Shown here: positions 1 through 12,815 of the stretch, piece by piece
How the letters are laid out: every line of letters begins with the position of its first letter
Position numbering within the stretch: the first letter of the stretch is position 1
NCBI GenBank assembly: GCA_013399695.1
Contig: VXAU01003517.1
Location: forward strand, 93,650-157,649
Direction of reading: 5' to 3'
Length of the DNA stretch: 64,000 nt
Source: Formicarius rufipectus
Taxonomy: Eukaryota; Chordata; Aves; Passeriformes; Formicariidae
The notes under the pieces: generated by a model
Database searches by the model: none
Told to the model about the DNA's origin: nothing
The model's input: the letters and a program-made list of their open reading frames with translations, nothing else
Translations under genes and position numbers: made by a program

Positions 1-1009
1 ACGCATTCGTCAAACAGAGATTTACAGTTCACTCCTTATCCTTATCACTTAAATGGCATTGTACCTCTAGAAGAGAGAGCAGAATTTCAGACTATGTGCA
101 AAGAAATTACAAAGCCCTTAAAGAACAGAGAGATTTCACTGAGAGTCCATTTGCTACTGCTTTTAACATAGAAGAACAAAATAAATGTGGCTATTATTTA
201 TGAAAACCCCAATTAGTATGAATTGCATGGTAATGAGGAAAATATACTCAAAGGTTCTTGACTTCTGTCAGAGCTAAGAACACATGTACTATATAAATAA
301 AATATCCGTATCTTTAGTGTCTTTGTTTTAATCGGGCATAGTGGCTTTCCAGTGTGTTTCTTTGGTTTATATTAGCAGCCCTTAAGCCTACAGCAAATGA
401 ACTACAAAGGGCAGGAGCCTTAGGCAGCTCAGCCCAATAGCAATGTAGATTAGGACCCTTCAGACTTTAGAGAACCCCAAACCAGAATAAATGGCTGGTG
501 TTCTGAGCATCAGAGGCTTTTGAACCTGTTCTAGACAATCAGAACTATAAAAAAAGAACAGCTGAAGTCAGATGTTTAATACAACAAAACATTCAATAAC
601 TTAGTTGCCAAAGTTATACTTCATGAGATACATCCCTAATTAGAATGTCTTAAATTGTTGGTAGAACAGAATAAGGAGAGTGTACATTTTAAAAATATTT
701 ATGGGTAGTGTACATTTAAAAAATAATTTCTTTAGACCTCTTGCTTTTCAGGCATGCTCAGATGAGAGTTTCAGTGTTAATCAGTACTGAGAGCCAGCTC
801 ATCTCTGAACCTGTGGTCATCAGGTCACCTCAGCCAGGCGGACCTGGGCTGAATAGTTTGGAGAACAGCAACATGATTGTTCCCTGAGGTAATCAGAAGA
901 ACTAGCTAAAGAGGATAGTTGGGTATATTGCCTAGGAAGACATGGCTTAGGTCGCAGGAGAATAGAATTTGATAATAGTTTGTTAAAAGAAGAGAGAAGT
1001 AAACCCCAT

Positions 1010-1290
1010 GGCAAGGAGAAATTGTGCGCCACAGGATGAACTGAGACGCGGGCAGCCAGAAGCGCCGCAGCTGGGGAAGGCACATTATATTCACACCGAC
1101 AGGGAACCCCCATCTGACACACGGTGGCAGCAGAAAAGCACAAAGAAGATGCAGGAGCGGTCTGTGGAGCTCGGGGAATCCAATTGCCGGGTCCGGCTCG
1201 CACAGTGGGTGCTGACTGCTCTGAGCACAGCAGGCGGGAAGCGCTGACTGCCCGGCCCTCGCTGCACACACAGGGCAAAAACCTTCCGCG
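1010..1290. other. Small GC-raised, CpG-containing patch in the 5' intergenic region
   Basis: About 280 bases are clearly richer in GC and CpG than the surroundings (e.g. GACGCGGGC, GCCGGGTCCGG, CCGCGGGAG). Several frames on both strands stay open only because of the composition. It could be an unrecognised promoter or first exon, for example of the neighbouring gene. No splice donor stands out on the minus strand. Confidence 0.35.
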
Positions 1291-4200
1291 GGAGTTCGAC
1301 GGATTTTGGAATTTTCCTCCTTTGTATGAAAACAGGGCCGTCTTGTAATGAAAACATAGGTAGGATATCATCCCCCAACTCTGACTCCCATGAGGTGACT
1401 GGATTGGGAAATAGTTACTGTTTTCTGAGCACTTTGGTGTGTCACCTTATTCTGCACGCTTGGGATCAGTTTACCGGCCACTCCTGATGATTTTGGCACT
1501 CTTTGCTTTACGCTGCCTCATCTCTCTGGAACGCCATCCCTCAGACTACTGAGTCACCTTCCCACTTTAAATGTTGCATTTTCATTGTCGAAATTGACTT
1601 TTATTATAACATAATTTGTTAAAATGTATGAAAAGATGTCCTGCCAAATTTTATCTATGGTTACTGATGAAGCTTTAAACACCAGAGTCTTTTTAGGATA
1701 CAGCTTTAGTGACAGAACTAATTTTAAAATAAGAGTATTCCATGTCAAAACACAAGCAAACTTTCAGAAGGGACAGAGATCAGAATTAAAGTAAATTGTT
1801 AGTATCAACTTATTAAACACCATCAGCATCAGAATCACTCTGGTTAGCTGAGGAACAAGGCACATTCAGGTAATGTAAGCTCACTTTTGTGAGTCAGGAT
1901 CACAACCCAGAAGATTACCTCAGAGCAACAACAGCAGGAGGTACTGTCCATGCAGATTGTTAGCTATGCCAAAGGTGACTTTTTCACAAGTATATAAGAG
2001 AGAAAAAAATAGAGAGGAGGATATGCCTTCTTCTATTAGGAATCTAAGAACTCTAATTTATTTCAAACAGATCACCTTGTATTCAAAAATACTGATGAAT
2101 ACTTTCCCAGGCTACATTGAAGCCACTGGTTCTGCTTATTCAATCATCAGACTCCAAAACCATGTAATTTCCTAAGTATAAACATTAATTTACTCAGTGG
2201 AAGGAGGCAAAAGATCTATCACAAAATTTAAAATACATTGTGATCTGATAAGCCACACATATTACAAGCCAAGTTTAGATCAGCTGGTATATCAGTGACA
2301 TATAGTAATGCTATGTGCTATCCCACAAATTATAAAAGGAATTTTCTTTCTAGGCTTAGGGTGCCTTTGAAAATCCTTTTTTAAATGCCTCACTTCTTTT
2401 TTTCCTTTAGAAAAGGAAGTATATTGGAAAACAACACGCTATGACAGAAAATGCAAATATTATGATAAGTGTATTTCATTTCATCTGATTAGTAAAGGCT
2501 TCTTGAAGCACAACAAACCCTTTTTGGCATGTTTAATTGGTGGAGTGGGGCTGTGGAAATTTGATATTTGAACTAAATTTTAGATATTATGCTCTTAAAG
2601 TATCCACTTATATTGGCCATTGACTTCCACTGAGAAACAATTTCCTTGTCTGAGGGTTTGACCTGGAGGAAAGGGAAGCTGGGAAAATGACACCTTTGAC
2701 TTATTGTCCAGGGAAGACCAAGAGAAAGAAAGTGGGAACAACTTCCAGAGTTTTCCCAGCTGTAGTCAAAATAATAAGAGTTTAAAATCCAAGAACTAAT
2801 GGATTGTTTGATTCCCAAGAACGAACCCTCTAAGAACTGCCTCTTGCACATACAGTGTTTTCCTGTGCACTCCCACGGGCTCCTTTCAATTGTATTATTG
2901 GAATTATTAAGGAGGGATAACAGTGCTCCAAGCAGGGTTGCTTTCTGGTTTTGAAAAATTTAGGAAAGAAACCCTTTACGTACTCTATACTTCCTAATCC
3001 TGAAATATTTGCTCTCTGTTTATGGGGGACAGGAGAAAACCTTTGGGTCTTTGGCAGAGATGTGAAGATCTCTCTAGTCTAGATCCTGAGATGCAGGATT
3101 TGACAAAGCCAAAGGTTTACATCAGAAAGTATTTGATGAGGAATATATCATTAGTTTCTGGTTATATTCTCTTTATGTTGATCAGTAAATGTTTAAAGTA
3201 ATTATGGCAAAGTCAAGTATGCTATCTGAATCTTTAATTTCTCAATTATAAATATATATAATAAATATATAATACCAAAAAATTATAAGTTTCCTGAAAT
3301 AGAGCTATAAACATAAATTTGTTAAGTCTTGAGTTTTCAAATGTCTCTTAAAATGTGTATATTTATATTGTATTTTTTTAAAAAAATAATTCTACTTGTC
3401 AAATGGTATTTCATTTAACTTGTCATGGTTTTCATAGAAAGCATCAGGAAAATCAATATAATAAGAGTATCTGTTTCATTGCTACTTGGACAAATAGTGA
3501 GTTCTGTATCCAGTTAAAATTAGTTGTAAAACTAACAGAGTGGGAAATTTTAAAATGAAGATTTTAAAACTGTATGTATTGTTATTAACTATTCTAAACT
3601 AAAACTTAGCCAAAAGATAACAGTGCTCATAAATTTGACTTAAAAATGTGCAGATACTCTAATCCCAAACACTGGATTCTTAAGGGGTCGCTGCTGATAC
3701 AACTTACTGGAAATTACAACTATTTGTAACAGCTATAAATAAAACACTTCTAGCTTCCTGCCTGTTTTAATTCTGCAGGGAAGTCAATAGGGATTATAAT
3801 AGTTATGAACAGACTATTTTAATTCTTGTGGTTATTATAAACACAGAAGACTACACAAACAGGTTTATAATGGTGATGAGCTATTTAGAGGCTCAAACTT
3901 GAGCAAGAGGTCAGGAAAAATGATAAAGATGGCATGTCATTTGCCTCTCAGAAAAGTAATTTTTAATCCTAATACTGTTTACTACAAAGCAACCAGTTCT
4001 TCATAAGATAAATGAGCATCCATTTTATTAAACAAAACAAAACAAAAAAAAGAAGTTGAATTTATAGTCAAAGGAATTTCATTTGTAATACCATTACTGT
4101 CTGTTAAAGAACCAGTTTTCCTGTAACACATAACAGCTTTTGTATTGAATTGCTTCTATTTGCAAACGTTTTATTGCATTTGGGCACAATATTTTTGTAC

Positions 4201-7200
4201 ATGTCTGCTGGCTAGAAAACATTTGTGTGAGTGTTTTCTGATGAAATTGGTGTTTCAGACTGACTTCCCCACTGATAATCAGTTTGGTTTTGGGTGCCTC
4301 CATTGGGTCATGGGGTGAACAGAAGCTGATGGTTAAGTTGGATACTCTGGAAATGCTGTGTCTTTTCCCGAGACAGTCTCAGGAACAATCTCTCTTAAAT
4401 CTCCACGGACCCAACCCCTAGGACTACTCTGAAATTTATGTCTATGTGTGTTTAGGAGTAACTTTCATGTTCTAGAACCTTGCCCAGAAGCTGAAAGTAG
4501 CCCTGAAAGTGGGGAGTATCCAGGATGCCTCAAATGATCATTTCTGCTTGGAATCAGTGATGATATTTAGTGGTATCCTAGTGACTTGATGACATGAATG
4601 ACAAGAAAGCCTTCACTAGGCAGTCACAGGTGATGAATTTCTACTACCTTCTTCTCTATCCAAGGAAAAAACACAGCTACATGCAATGGAGGTTTGGCAC
4701 AGGTGGCTGCTCCACTGGTTCTGCTTCCAAATTATATAAAGTTGCTTTGGCTTCCCCTTTCAAGCTTGAAGTTTTAAATGGAAGCAGTTTGTTGTATGCT
4801 GGTGGACCAAGTAAACAAAGAAACATTATCCTCAAAACACTGACCCAAAGTCTTCAGCAGTGAAATAAGACCATCTAAATCACTCATATTAAAAAATCAA
4901 CAACAGAATTGTCAGCATTTTGCACCACTCCAGAGTCAGTAAATAGCATCAAAAGGTTACAAATTTGTGGCAAATTTTCTTTTCTAAATGAGAGATCAGT
5001 AAACACTGGCTTAGAAGATCTTTGGGAACACAAGGAGTCACTAGGTTTTTCTGCATAGGAATTGTGTGTAGGTAGCAGCAGTAGTTCCATTTTTCACAGT
5101 TATGAGGATTTGATTGCTCAGCTCAAACAAGTCACTTACCTTCTGTCTCCCAAATGAATTTTTTTCTTTAATCTTTTATTCTAATGCCTAGGTTGAAACT
5201 TTTCTCAAAGGAAATTGTTACAGTACTCCAAGTACTCCAAGCTCTAACTGCTCACATATAATTTCTGTCGAGCTTCTTACCTTCTGCAAGCAAAATCTAA
5301 TTTTCTATCTGTCCAAGAGTCTTTGACCACTGTGAATATTTAAAGCCACTTTTTGAACAGAGATGTCCTGTACTGTAGTTGATACAAATGACTCACTACT
5401 ACTTTGATACTACATTTTAGTCCATGGTCTATCAAGTATCTATCGGTTGCTAACTGCACCAAAATAGATTTATAGTAACATACCCCTCTGGGTTTCAGTA
5501 ATACATGTGAAATCATGAGTCTTATCCTGAAATAAATTACAAAAGCTGCAGAGTATTGTCCAATCATTTTTACTGAACAAAAATATCTGTGTTGCAAAAT
5601 AGTCCCATACTTCTGAGCAATAACTAATAGCAGAAACAGCTGTATGTAGTTTGAATGTACCAGTCACAGTTTATGCCTCAGTGCTATTTTCTTCCCCGCT
5701 ATTCTTCACAGAGTCCTACCACAGGAATAGAGAAAACAGCTTGTGCTCACAATTGTTTAGGCACAGGGCCACAGGCTGTTACACCGAGCTGATGGTGGGG
5801 TCCTCTGCTTCCTAGAGACGGTGCTGCATGTCCTTCCCTCCTGGCAATCAGTCCTGACATCCCCTTCATGGTGTGTCTGTTATGCCCTCTAATATTAAAA
5901 TGTTTCCTTACAGTTTCTCTTTGATCCTCATCTGCACGGGTTACTCAGGTCTAGGATCTTTTCTTTCACTGTTTCTGTTCCCATACCCAAACACATTCAT
6001 GCCTATCTTCCTACTGCCTGGAAGTTTTTGCTCTCAAATCTTACTGTAAAGCTAAGGACTTTATCACCCAATAAATGGGGTAGAGATAGGACTGAGTGCC
6101 AGGAAAAAAAATCAGTCTGGCTCAACACAGGAAGGGTGCTTTATTGTGGTGTTTCTGGCTTCCATAACAGAACTACTTTTTTTCTTCCAGTCCCAATTCT
6201 ATTCCAGTAACAACAAACTTAATTCTGTGAATTAAATGCCAGCTCCTACCACACCTCTAAGAAAAGAGACCATTCACAAAATTTTCACAGTTAGTTTTTC
6301 CTTCTGCTGAATCCTAAGCCCCCAAAAAGAACAGGTCCCTCCTCCCTACCTCTGCTTACACGAGCACCTTTCTTCCTTCACAATCCGGTCAGCCTGGGCT
6401 TGGGTTAAGAAATTATACTAAACAATCCAACAGAGAAATTTGCAAAGAAGCCGAGAGTGCTCACCATGAAGTGCTGTGATCAGACTGTGTGTGAGCCTCA
6501 GTTCTGGTCCCCTCCTGTGCCTCTTTGTTCTCAGTGCAGGCTGCTACCTTTCTGCCTGCTCTTTACGAAATAGTAAGAAGGCTAATTTTAGGGTGCTTCA
6601 TCATGCTGCCCTGCAAAGACACAGTGTCATGTCAGAATCAGCAGCATGTGGCACCACTTGGAGCTGCTACTTTATAAGCTGAGGTTCAGTGTGTTCCCAA
6701 AGTGCTCTCTGCAGGGCAGGACTGGCTCAATTATTGATTGTATTCCTGTAGGATTGCATCTTAAAAATCAAAGCTTGGTTTTGGCCTGACCAAAAGCCCA
6801 GCTTAACAACAAGGGAACTGGTGTCTCAGCACTGGTGTCCAGCTCTTAAGCCAAAAACCCCAAAAGATTACACAGGAATTTCCCGGTATTCAGTTACCAC
6901 CTGGTCTGCTGATCTATTTATAACAGAAAAATTAATGTAATAGCGTGAAACATCACTTCAATAGGAAGAAAATGTGCCACATGTGGGAAGGGGCTGCACT
7001 CCCAACCCTCTGCGTAGGATGCTCAAAAATGTTTGGCATCTCAGTCCCAACCTGCAGGTGTCTGGGCACTTGTGTGGCCTCTGCTACGCTGCCAGGGTGT
7101 GGGGTGGTCACTCAGTGCCAGCTGTAACCTGTGTGGGCTTGGGGACATTGAATCTTCATACCCAACACAAAGGTCAGCTCGTTTCCTTTGTTAAAGATTT

Positions 7201-8636
7201 CATGTTCAGGATTCATACGTATTCTTTACCGTGTTTTCATTTTCTTTGCACTTGTCATCCTATGAATAGCATTCCTTTGGCTATTTCAGCTATATTTTGT
7301 GAGGATGAGGGAAGTGAGGTGTTGCAGGTGTTTGGTTTTGCTTATCTTAATTTGAATGTATGATGACTCTTAACCAGCTCCTTTTATTAGAGGCCTTGAG
7401 TTAGCCACAGAACTTGCAGTGTTGTCAATTTAATATTTATGTAGTGATTTACCTTCACAAACAGGCCAAAAACTGTCCAGGTTGTTTCACCATATTGCCA
7501 TCAGTTAATAAATAATTGGTCTTTGGTAAGCACATTTGCATTTGAGCTAACCAGAGGGTTGTTGTTTCAGGGTGTGCAGAGAACTAAAATACACTCAGTT
7601 ATAAAGTGGCAGAGACTACAAAACATGTACTCTGTGTGTGTATGAGTTATGTCTGTCTGTCTACATAGGTACCTTTAGTTACTAACATCCAAATATTGAT
7701 ACTGTGAAGAATATAAGGACAAAACGTAAAACTGGAATGGCATAAAAGGGTCTGACTGTCCCTTGTTTTTAAGGCTATTTGCATTCTAAAGCCTTTTCTT
7801 TGTCTTAATCAAGAATATTCTACACAAAGGCTTCACACAAAGGTTGGCAATTTCTCACAGCAAAACGCTGACATCTCTAATTTCACGTTATCAGCTGTTG
7901 TGGACACCCATTTTTATTTTCTGTAGTCTGTGACACATTAAAATAAAAAGTAAAGGGGGTTGAAATGTAGAATTAAAGTTTATAAAGTATGTTCTGATTA
8001 CTGCCAGGAGAAAATGGATGCAAGGAGCAGAATCCATCCCTGTTATTTGCTATACAGAGAGTTTTGTGCCATAACGCTGTGGCTTATGAAAACATGGATA
8101 TTAACTGAGAGCTATTTTACAGTAATTAAGCATAAACTGTACATTAGTTAACCCTATATATGATTCCCCCCGTTTTTGTATTATCTCAGTGGAGGATTGA
8201 CTGGGGTACAATTAAAACCCCCCAATTGTGCTGACAGCTATCATTAGGCACTAGCCAAGCATTGCTATTTTAGTTATGGCAGGGCAACTGAAAATACTTT
8301 TCCTGCTTGTTGTGACCATCAGTAAGAAAACTGTGCAATGGTACCAGGAAACCCTCTGTGCTAAGACATTTAGAAGTAAATAAATCCCATCCCTGAAGTT
8401 AATCATATTTACACTGGAGTTTGCATCTCTGAGTTCTTTTGCAAGTACTGGAATGGATATTGGGAATTCTGAGGTGCAACAAACCTACGGTTCTTGTGTG
8501 AGCACTGCAGCCACAGAACCCCATTTTGGCAGGTTTAGTGCCAGTGGACGCAGGGTGGGTTGTACCCGGTGGCAGGGCGGAAGCCCAAGCAGTACTGGGG
8601 CATCAGAGCATGTACTCTCTTCCCCCCCACTGCCAA

Positions 8637-8659
8637 TTCTCTAGGTATGAATTTAGTAT
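8637..8659 (+). repeat. 23-bp dispersed direct repeat, copy 1
   Basis: Identical over 23 bases to 9,367-9,389; it contains CTCTAGGTATGAATTTAG. The flanks of the two copies do not match. Confidence 0.85.
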
Positions 8660-8762
8660 GTGTGTCTTTAGCCCCAGGGAAGAAGGGGCTCCCTCAAGGC
8701 AGGAAGGCAGGCAGGATATGGCTTCTCTGGCACAGAAAAGAAAATTTGCTCAGATACATGAC

Positions 8763-8828
8763 AAGTGGAATAAAAATATGGCTTATACTTGTGGTAAGTG
8801 GAATAAAACCATGGCTTACACCTTATTC
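8763..8828. repeat. 33-bp imperfect tandem duplication
   Basis: Two adjacent copies begin at 8,763 and 8,796. Both start AAGTGGAATAAAA and continue ATGGCTTA at the same offset, with scattered mismatches. The period is a multiple of three and the copies sit inside a spurious-looking plus-strand reading frame. Confidence 0.8.
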
Positions 8829-9366
8829 AAAGACACATTTGAATTTTTTAATTTACAGCAATCTGATTTTAGGATTAAAGTAATTCTTTCAAATAAAATA
8901 ACTGTGTGTATTACAGAAGGAAGTTGAGATTTGTGCAACACTGTATGTTGTTTCATGGTTTATAAATTTTTTTATTTAATGCATTGAGCCAGTTATACCC
9001 AAGTGACTTTTCTATGTAAAAATTGTAACGGGAATATAATGTTCTCTTCAAGAACATGGGCATATCCCCACATGCTGGTCAGAGGACACATTGCACAATG
9101 AATGGCAATATTTAAAATCCACGGCGTACTGATTCACAGTTACTATTCCAGTGGTCTCACAAGGGAAAAGGAAGTTTAGAAGGTAACAAACCAAAATGTT
9201 TTCCTCCATTTGCTGTGTCACAGCCTCTGCTAACCTTCTGTTCTTAAACACAGAATGGCAAAAGGGGAATCACTTGCATCTCTCCTTTAAATAACAAACC
9301 CAGCTACTTGCTGCCCTGAAAAGTGCTACATCATTTAGCCTGTGTCAGCTATGCAACCATTACATT

Positions 9367-9389
9367 TTCTCTAGGTATGAATTTAGTAT
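9367..9389 (+). repeat. 23-bp dispersed direct repeat, copy 2
   Basis: Second copy of the element at 8,637-8,659, 730 bases downstream in the same orientation. Confidence 0.85.
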
Positions 9390-9954
9390 TTCTGGTTTGG
9401 ATCTTTACTGATAAATCTACAACCACAAATCTCAAGAAGTCCTGTAAAATCTCACCTATTTACAAACACTAAAGACTGTTTAATGGCTGGACCAAAACAT
9501 CCCATTTGTTGGCATTTTGTTAAATGCTTTCCATTACAGGACAAAATGACACTGAACATAGAACCTTCCTGATCCTCAGTTTGCAAAACCACTTGCTATG
9601 AAGGATGCCTGGTCCTGGCCCTTTTTCACTTCCTGACCTACATAAAGGTAGATCCCAGGACTACTATAAAAAGGCTGCTAAATAAGGAAGCCTCATTTGG
9701 ATTCCCAATCCGGTCCAATTACGTAAATTGCAATGCATTTTGCTCCCAGTACTAAGCAAAACACTAGAGGGGAAAAGTGTAAACTTCTCTTTAGTGTTTC
9801 ACTAGAGAGGAGTGTTCAGTGAAGAAAAAGTTTTACCATGCCAACCTTGGGTGTGCTCAGAAAAGCTTGTAACCAGCATGCAGAATTCGAAACCCCACAT
9901 TTATTTCTGCGGGAGGGACAGAGCAAACCCACAAGGCCACGCCGCTCCCGGAGC

Positions 9955-9992
9955 AGGGCTGATGCTCGGAGGGCTGATGCTCGCAGGGCTGG
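9955..9992. repeat. 15-bp tandem repeat, about 2.5 copies
   Basis: The unit AGGGCTGATGCTCGS occurs at 9,955 and 9,970, with a partial third copy at 9,985. It lies at the 5' edge of the CpG-rich block. Confidence 0.8.
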
Positions 9993-10459
9993 TTTCTCTC
10001 CCGTGCCCTCCGAACGCAGCCACAGGGAACTGCACCAACAGCACTTTGTTCCTGCAATTCCCCGGAGGATCGACTTCCTTCCCACTCACTGATCTCACTC
10101 CTCGTGCCCTGAGAGATCAAGCGGAGGGTTCAGCGATCTCCACAGGTCACGGATAAGGAACAGCGACACAAGCCCCAGTCCCTGGAGCACCTGCCAGGCA
10201 GGAGAAACACGCCACACAGAGACCTCTTCTCGGGGAGTGATCTGCCCCCAAACAATCTCAAGTTTTTTAATTTTCAGTTTAAAAACAGTGACGTAACACA
10301 AGGATGGGATGCTTTAGAGCCGCTATGTATTTCTGCGCTCCCACGCGGACGGCCGCACTCAGCTCCGCGGAGCAAACCCCCTGACCGAAGCCATCGCTCC
10401 GGCACTCCTCGCTCCGCGGGCCTCTCGTCCCCCTCGGCTGTGCCGCCAGCCCCTCGCTC

Positions 10460-11103
10460 NNNNNNNNNNNNNNNNNNNNNNNNNNNNNNNNNNNNNNNNN
10501 NNNNNNNNNNNNNNNNNNNNNNNNNNNNNNNNNNNNNNNNNNNNNNNNNNNNNNNNNNNNNNNNNNNNNNNNNNNNNNNNNNNNNNNNNNNNNNNNNNNN
10601 NNNNNNNNNNNNNNNNNNNNNNNNNNNNNNNNNNNNNNNNNNNNNNNNNNNNNNNNNNNNNNNNNNNNNNNNNNNNNNNNNNNNNNNNNNNNNNNNNNNN
10701 NNNNNNNNNNNNNNNNNNNNNNNNNNNNNNNNNNNNNNNNNNNNNNNNNNNNNNNNNNNNNNNNNNNNNNNNNNNNNNNNNNNNNNNNNNNNNNNNNNNN
10801 NNNNNNNNNNNNNNNNNNNNNNNNNNNNNNNNNNNNNNNNNNNNNNNNNNNNNNNNNNNNNNNNNNNNNNNNNNNNNNNNNNNNNNNNNNNNNNNNNNNN
10901 NNNNNNNNNNNNNNNNNNNNNNNNNNNNNNNNNNNNNNNNNNNNNNNNNNNNNNNNNNNNNNNNNNNNNNNNNNNNNNNNNNNNNNNNNNNNNNNNNNNN
11001 NNNNNNNNNNNNNNNNNNNNNNNNNNNNNNNNNNNNNNNNNNNNNNNNNNNNNNNNNNNNNNNNNNNNNNNNNNNNNNNNNNNNNNNNNNNNNNNNNNNN
11101 NNN
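10460..11103. other. Assembly gap (644 N)
   Basis: A run of 644 unresolved bases within the CpG-rich block. GC-rich promoters are often lost in avian assemblies. Apparent long reading frames across it are artefacts. Confidence 1.
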
Positions 11104-11376
11104 CGTCAGGAGCGCCGTGTCCGGCGGCGGGCAGGGCCGGCCGTGCCCCGGCGTGGGAGCAAAGTACGGGGCTGCGGAGGTTAAAAAAGGAAAAAAAAAC
11201 CCCAAACCAAAACAAGCCCTACGTTCCGTGGAAATGCATAAATATTTCAGTAGAAAGGGGAAGTTTTATTCCCTCCCGGCCCCCCCCTCGACCCGCTGGA
11301 GATGGAGGTAATTCTTAAGTACAGGAGTCTCGACCGGCGACAGTCACACCTCTTTCCTTAACTTCTTGTGTTGCAG

Positions 11377-11467
11377 GTCGGAGCTTGCGTTGCAGTCGCT
11401 GCTACAGATGTGTGACCAATATGTCTGAACGGAAGTGTCTTGGCTCTGATATCCCCTTCTGAATGTG
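11377..11467 (+). other. Candidate noncoding 5' UTR exon of HERC4
   Basis: A good acceptor (TTGTGTTGCAG) and a possible donor (GTG|GTAGGA) bound 91 bases just downstream of the CpG-rich block and upstream of the start-codon exon. It contains two short ORFs, 11,408-11,428 and 11,421-11,462. The exon is inferred from splice motifs and position only; without a transcript it could be intronic. Confidence 0.35.
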
Positions 11468-11554
11468 GTAGGATATAGCTAGGGAAATATTTGATCATGC
11501 CTCACCACCTGAGATAGGTAAACAGAATACAGTATATTTTAAGCTGTTTTGCTT

Positions 11555-11622
11555 TGATGGTTTTGTTTTGGTGGGTTGTTGTTTGGTTTTTTGTGTGTGT
11601 GTTTTTTGTTTTTTTTTTTAAA
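11555..11622. repeat. T/G-rich low-complexity tract
   Basis: GGTTTTGTTTTGGTGGG followed by a short TG run and a T run, in the first HERC4 intron region. Confidence 0.7.
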
Positions 11623-12754
11623 TGAGGTCACAAAAATAAGCATATTGTTTACTGCATTTTGACTTTTGCAGATAAAAATAGTTTATCCTGTTGTGCTGGC
11701 AAGAATTCTGCCCTTTGGTGTGTGCAACACTCAGATGCTAATGGGTGTCTGGCTTCTCAGAGCAGTTTTAGGTGGTTTATACATGTTGTGACCCTGCAGA
11801 ATGTCTTCCAAGCAGTGGTCACATATAAAAATTTATAGTAATTTCACATTGTATTGCATTGATTTTTAAATTGCTCTAAAAATATGGGGAAACTTATAGT
11901 TGTGGAAGTATAGTACAAGTAACAGTGAAAACATTGTCATAAATTCTTCATTGTATGCAATACTGAAAATGACAGAGAAGTGTAGCTTTGTATCCTTTCC
12001 ACATAGATACAATCTGTCAGCACAAATACTGGTAATTGCAATTTAGGGATTAGGGATGGGAGTTTGCTTGGGGAATTGGTGTTTGTGGCCTCTGTTACTG
12101 CAGAGTAACTGAAGCTGTGGCTGGTGTTTATTGCAGTGAATGACTGGGGAATTTAGTTTCAACTCTTTATTTTCTTTAAAATGTTACGTTCAGTTGACTC
12201 ATAGTTGTTTAAATGTAATGATTGGCACAGCATATTGTACTTTGTATTACATAACTGGATTGATCAGAGCTGACCACTTTTTTCCAAACTATGAGTCAAG
12301 TGTTGTTTTTGGAGATGATCTTGAGGCCATGCACAGTGCTTTATGGAGTCATGCAGCTCCTTGAGTAAAGAAAGTAGCCTTTACTGTCTCCTTGGAAGAT
12401 GTTTGAGGTCATTTCCACTGGCTGGAGTTGGTTGTGACTGCTGTTTGTATGCATCTGGGTTAGGGAATAAGGAAGTCTTACGAAGAATGGTATTTTAAGG
12501 TCTTGAAACAGTTTTATAAAACTAAAAACCTGCACACTTTGGAAGTTGTATCTGGAATGGAAAGGAAGGCATTTTACTGCAGAGTTAATGTAAATCCTGT
12601 CCAAGAAAGTAAATCACGCTCTTAAAAATTGCTCCGGGGTTTAATATATTGGTATACAGAAAGTGATCTTATGGATTACGTGCTGTATAGAAAATAACAT
12701 GAATGTTGGGGACAATACTGAAAAGTGTAAATTTTCCTTTTTTTTTTTTAACAG

Positions 12755-12815
12755 CTATGCAGAAGGGATATTCTAGAAAAGTGAAGCTGGAAGTTATCTC
12801 AAGAGAAGCATAAAC
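12755..12815 (+). other. HERC4: HERC4 5' UTR part of the start-codon exon
   Basis: The acceptor is a long T tract followed by AACAG, ending at 12,754. The next 61 bases precede the ATG. They hold an 18-codon upstream ORF (12,757-12,813) whose TAA stops 2 nt before the main start codon. Confidence 0.75.

Larger units (their letters stand above)
1..9899. other. Intergenic region 5' of HERC4, no gene recognised
   Basis: AT-rich sequence with only short shadow ORFs. No exon with family similarity was found. In mammals the gene head-to-head with HERC4 here is MYPN. None of its coding exons is visible, so its coding region, if conserved, lies further left. The only compositionally distinct piece is at about 1,010-1,290. 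Confidence 0.6.
9900..11340 (+). promoter_or_regulatory. Probable HERC4 CpG-island promoter, interrupted by the assembly gap
   Basis: CpG-rich sequence stands on both sides of the N run, for example around 10,320-10,459 and 11,104-11,160, in an otherwise AT-rich window. It is 1.5 kb upstream of the first coding exon, as expected for a broadly expressed gene with a noncoding first exon. The transcription start probably lies in or beside the gap and cannot be placed. Orientation is inferred from HERC4. Confidence 0.6.

Noticed and set aside
820..1371. 183-codon open frame on the minus strand
   Set aside because: It overlaps other open frames on both strands in a GC-raised patch, resembles no known family and has no supporting splice or codon pattern. 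Composition explains it.
10274..11318. Long open frames of about 300 codons across the gap
   Set aside because: Most of their length is unresolved N; they are artefacts of the gap.
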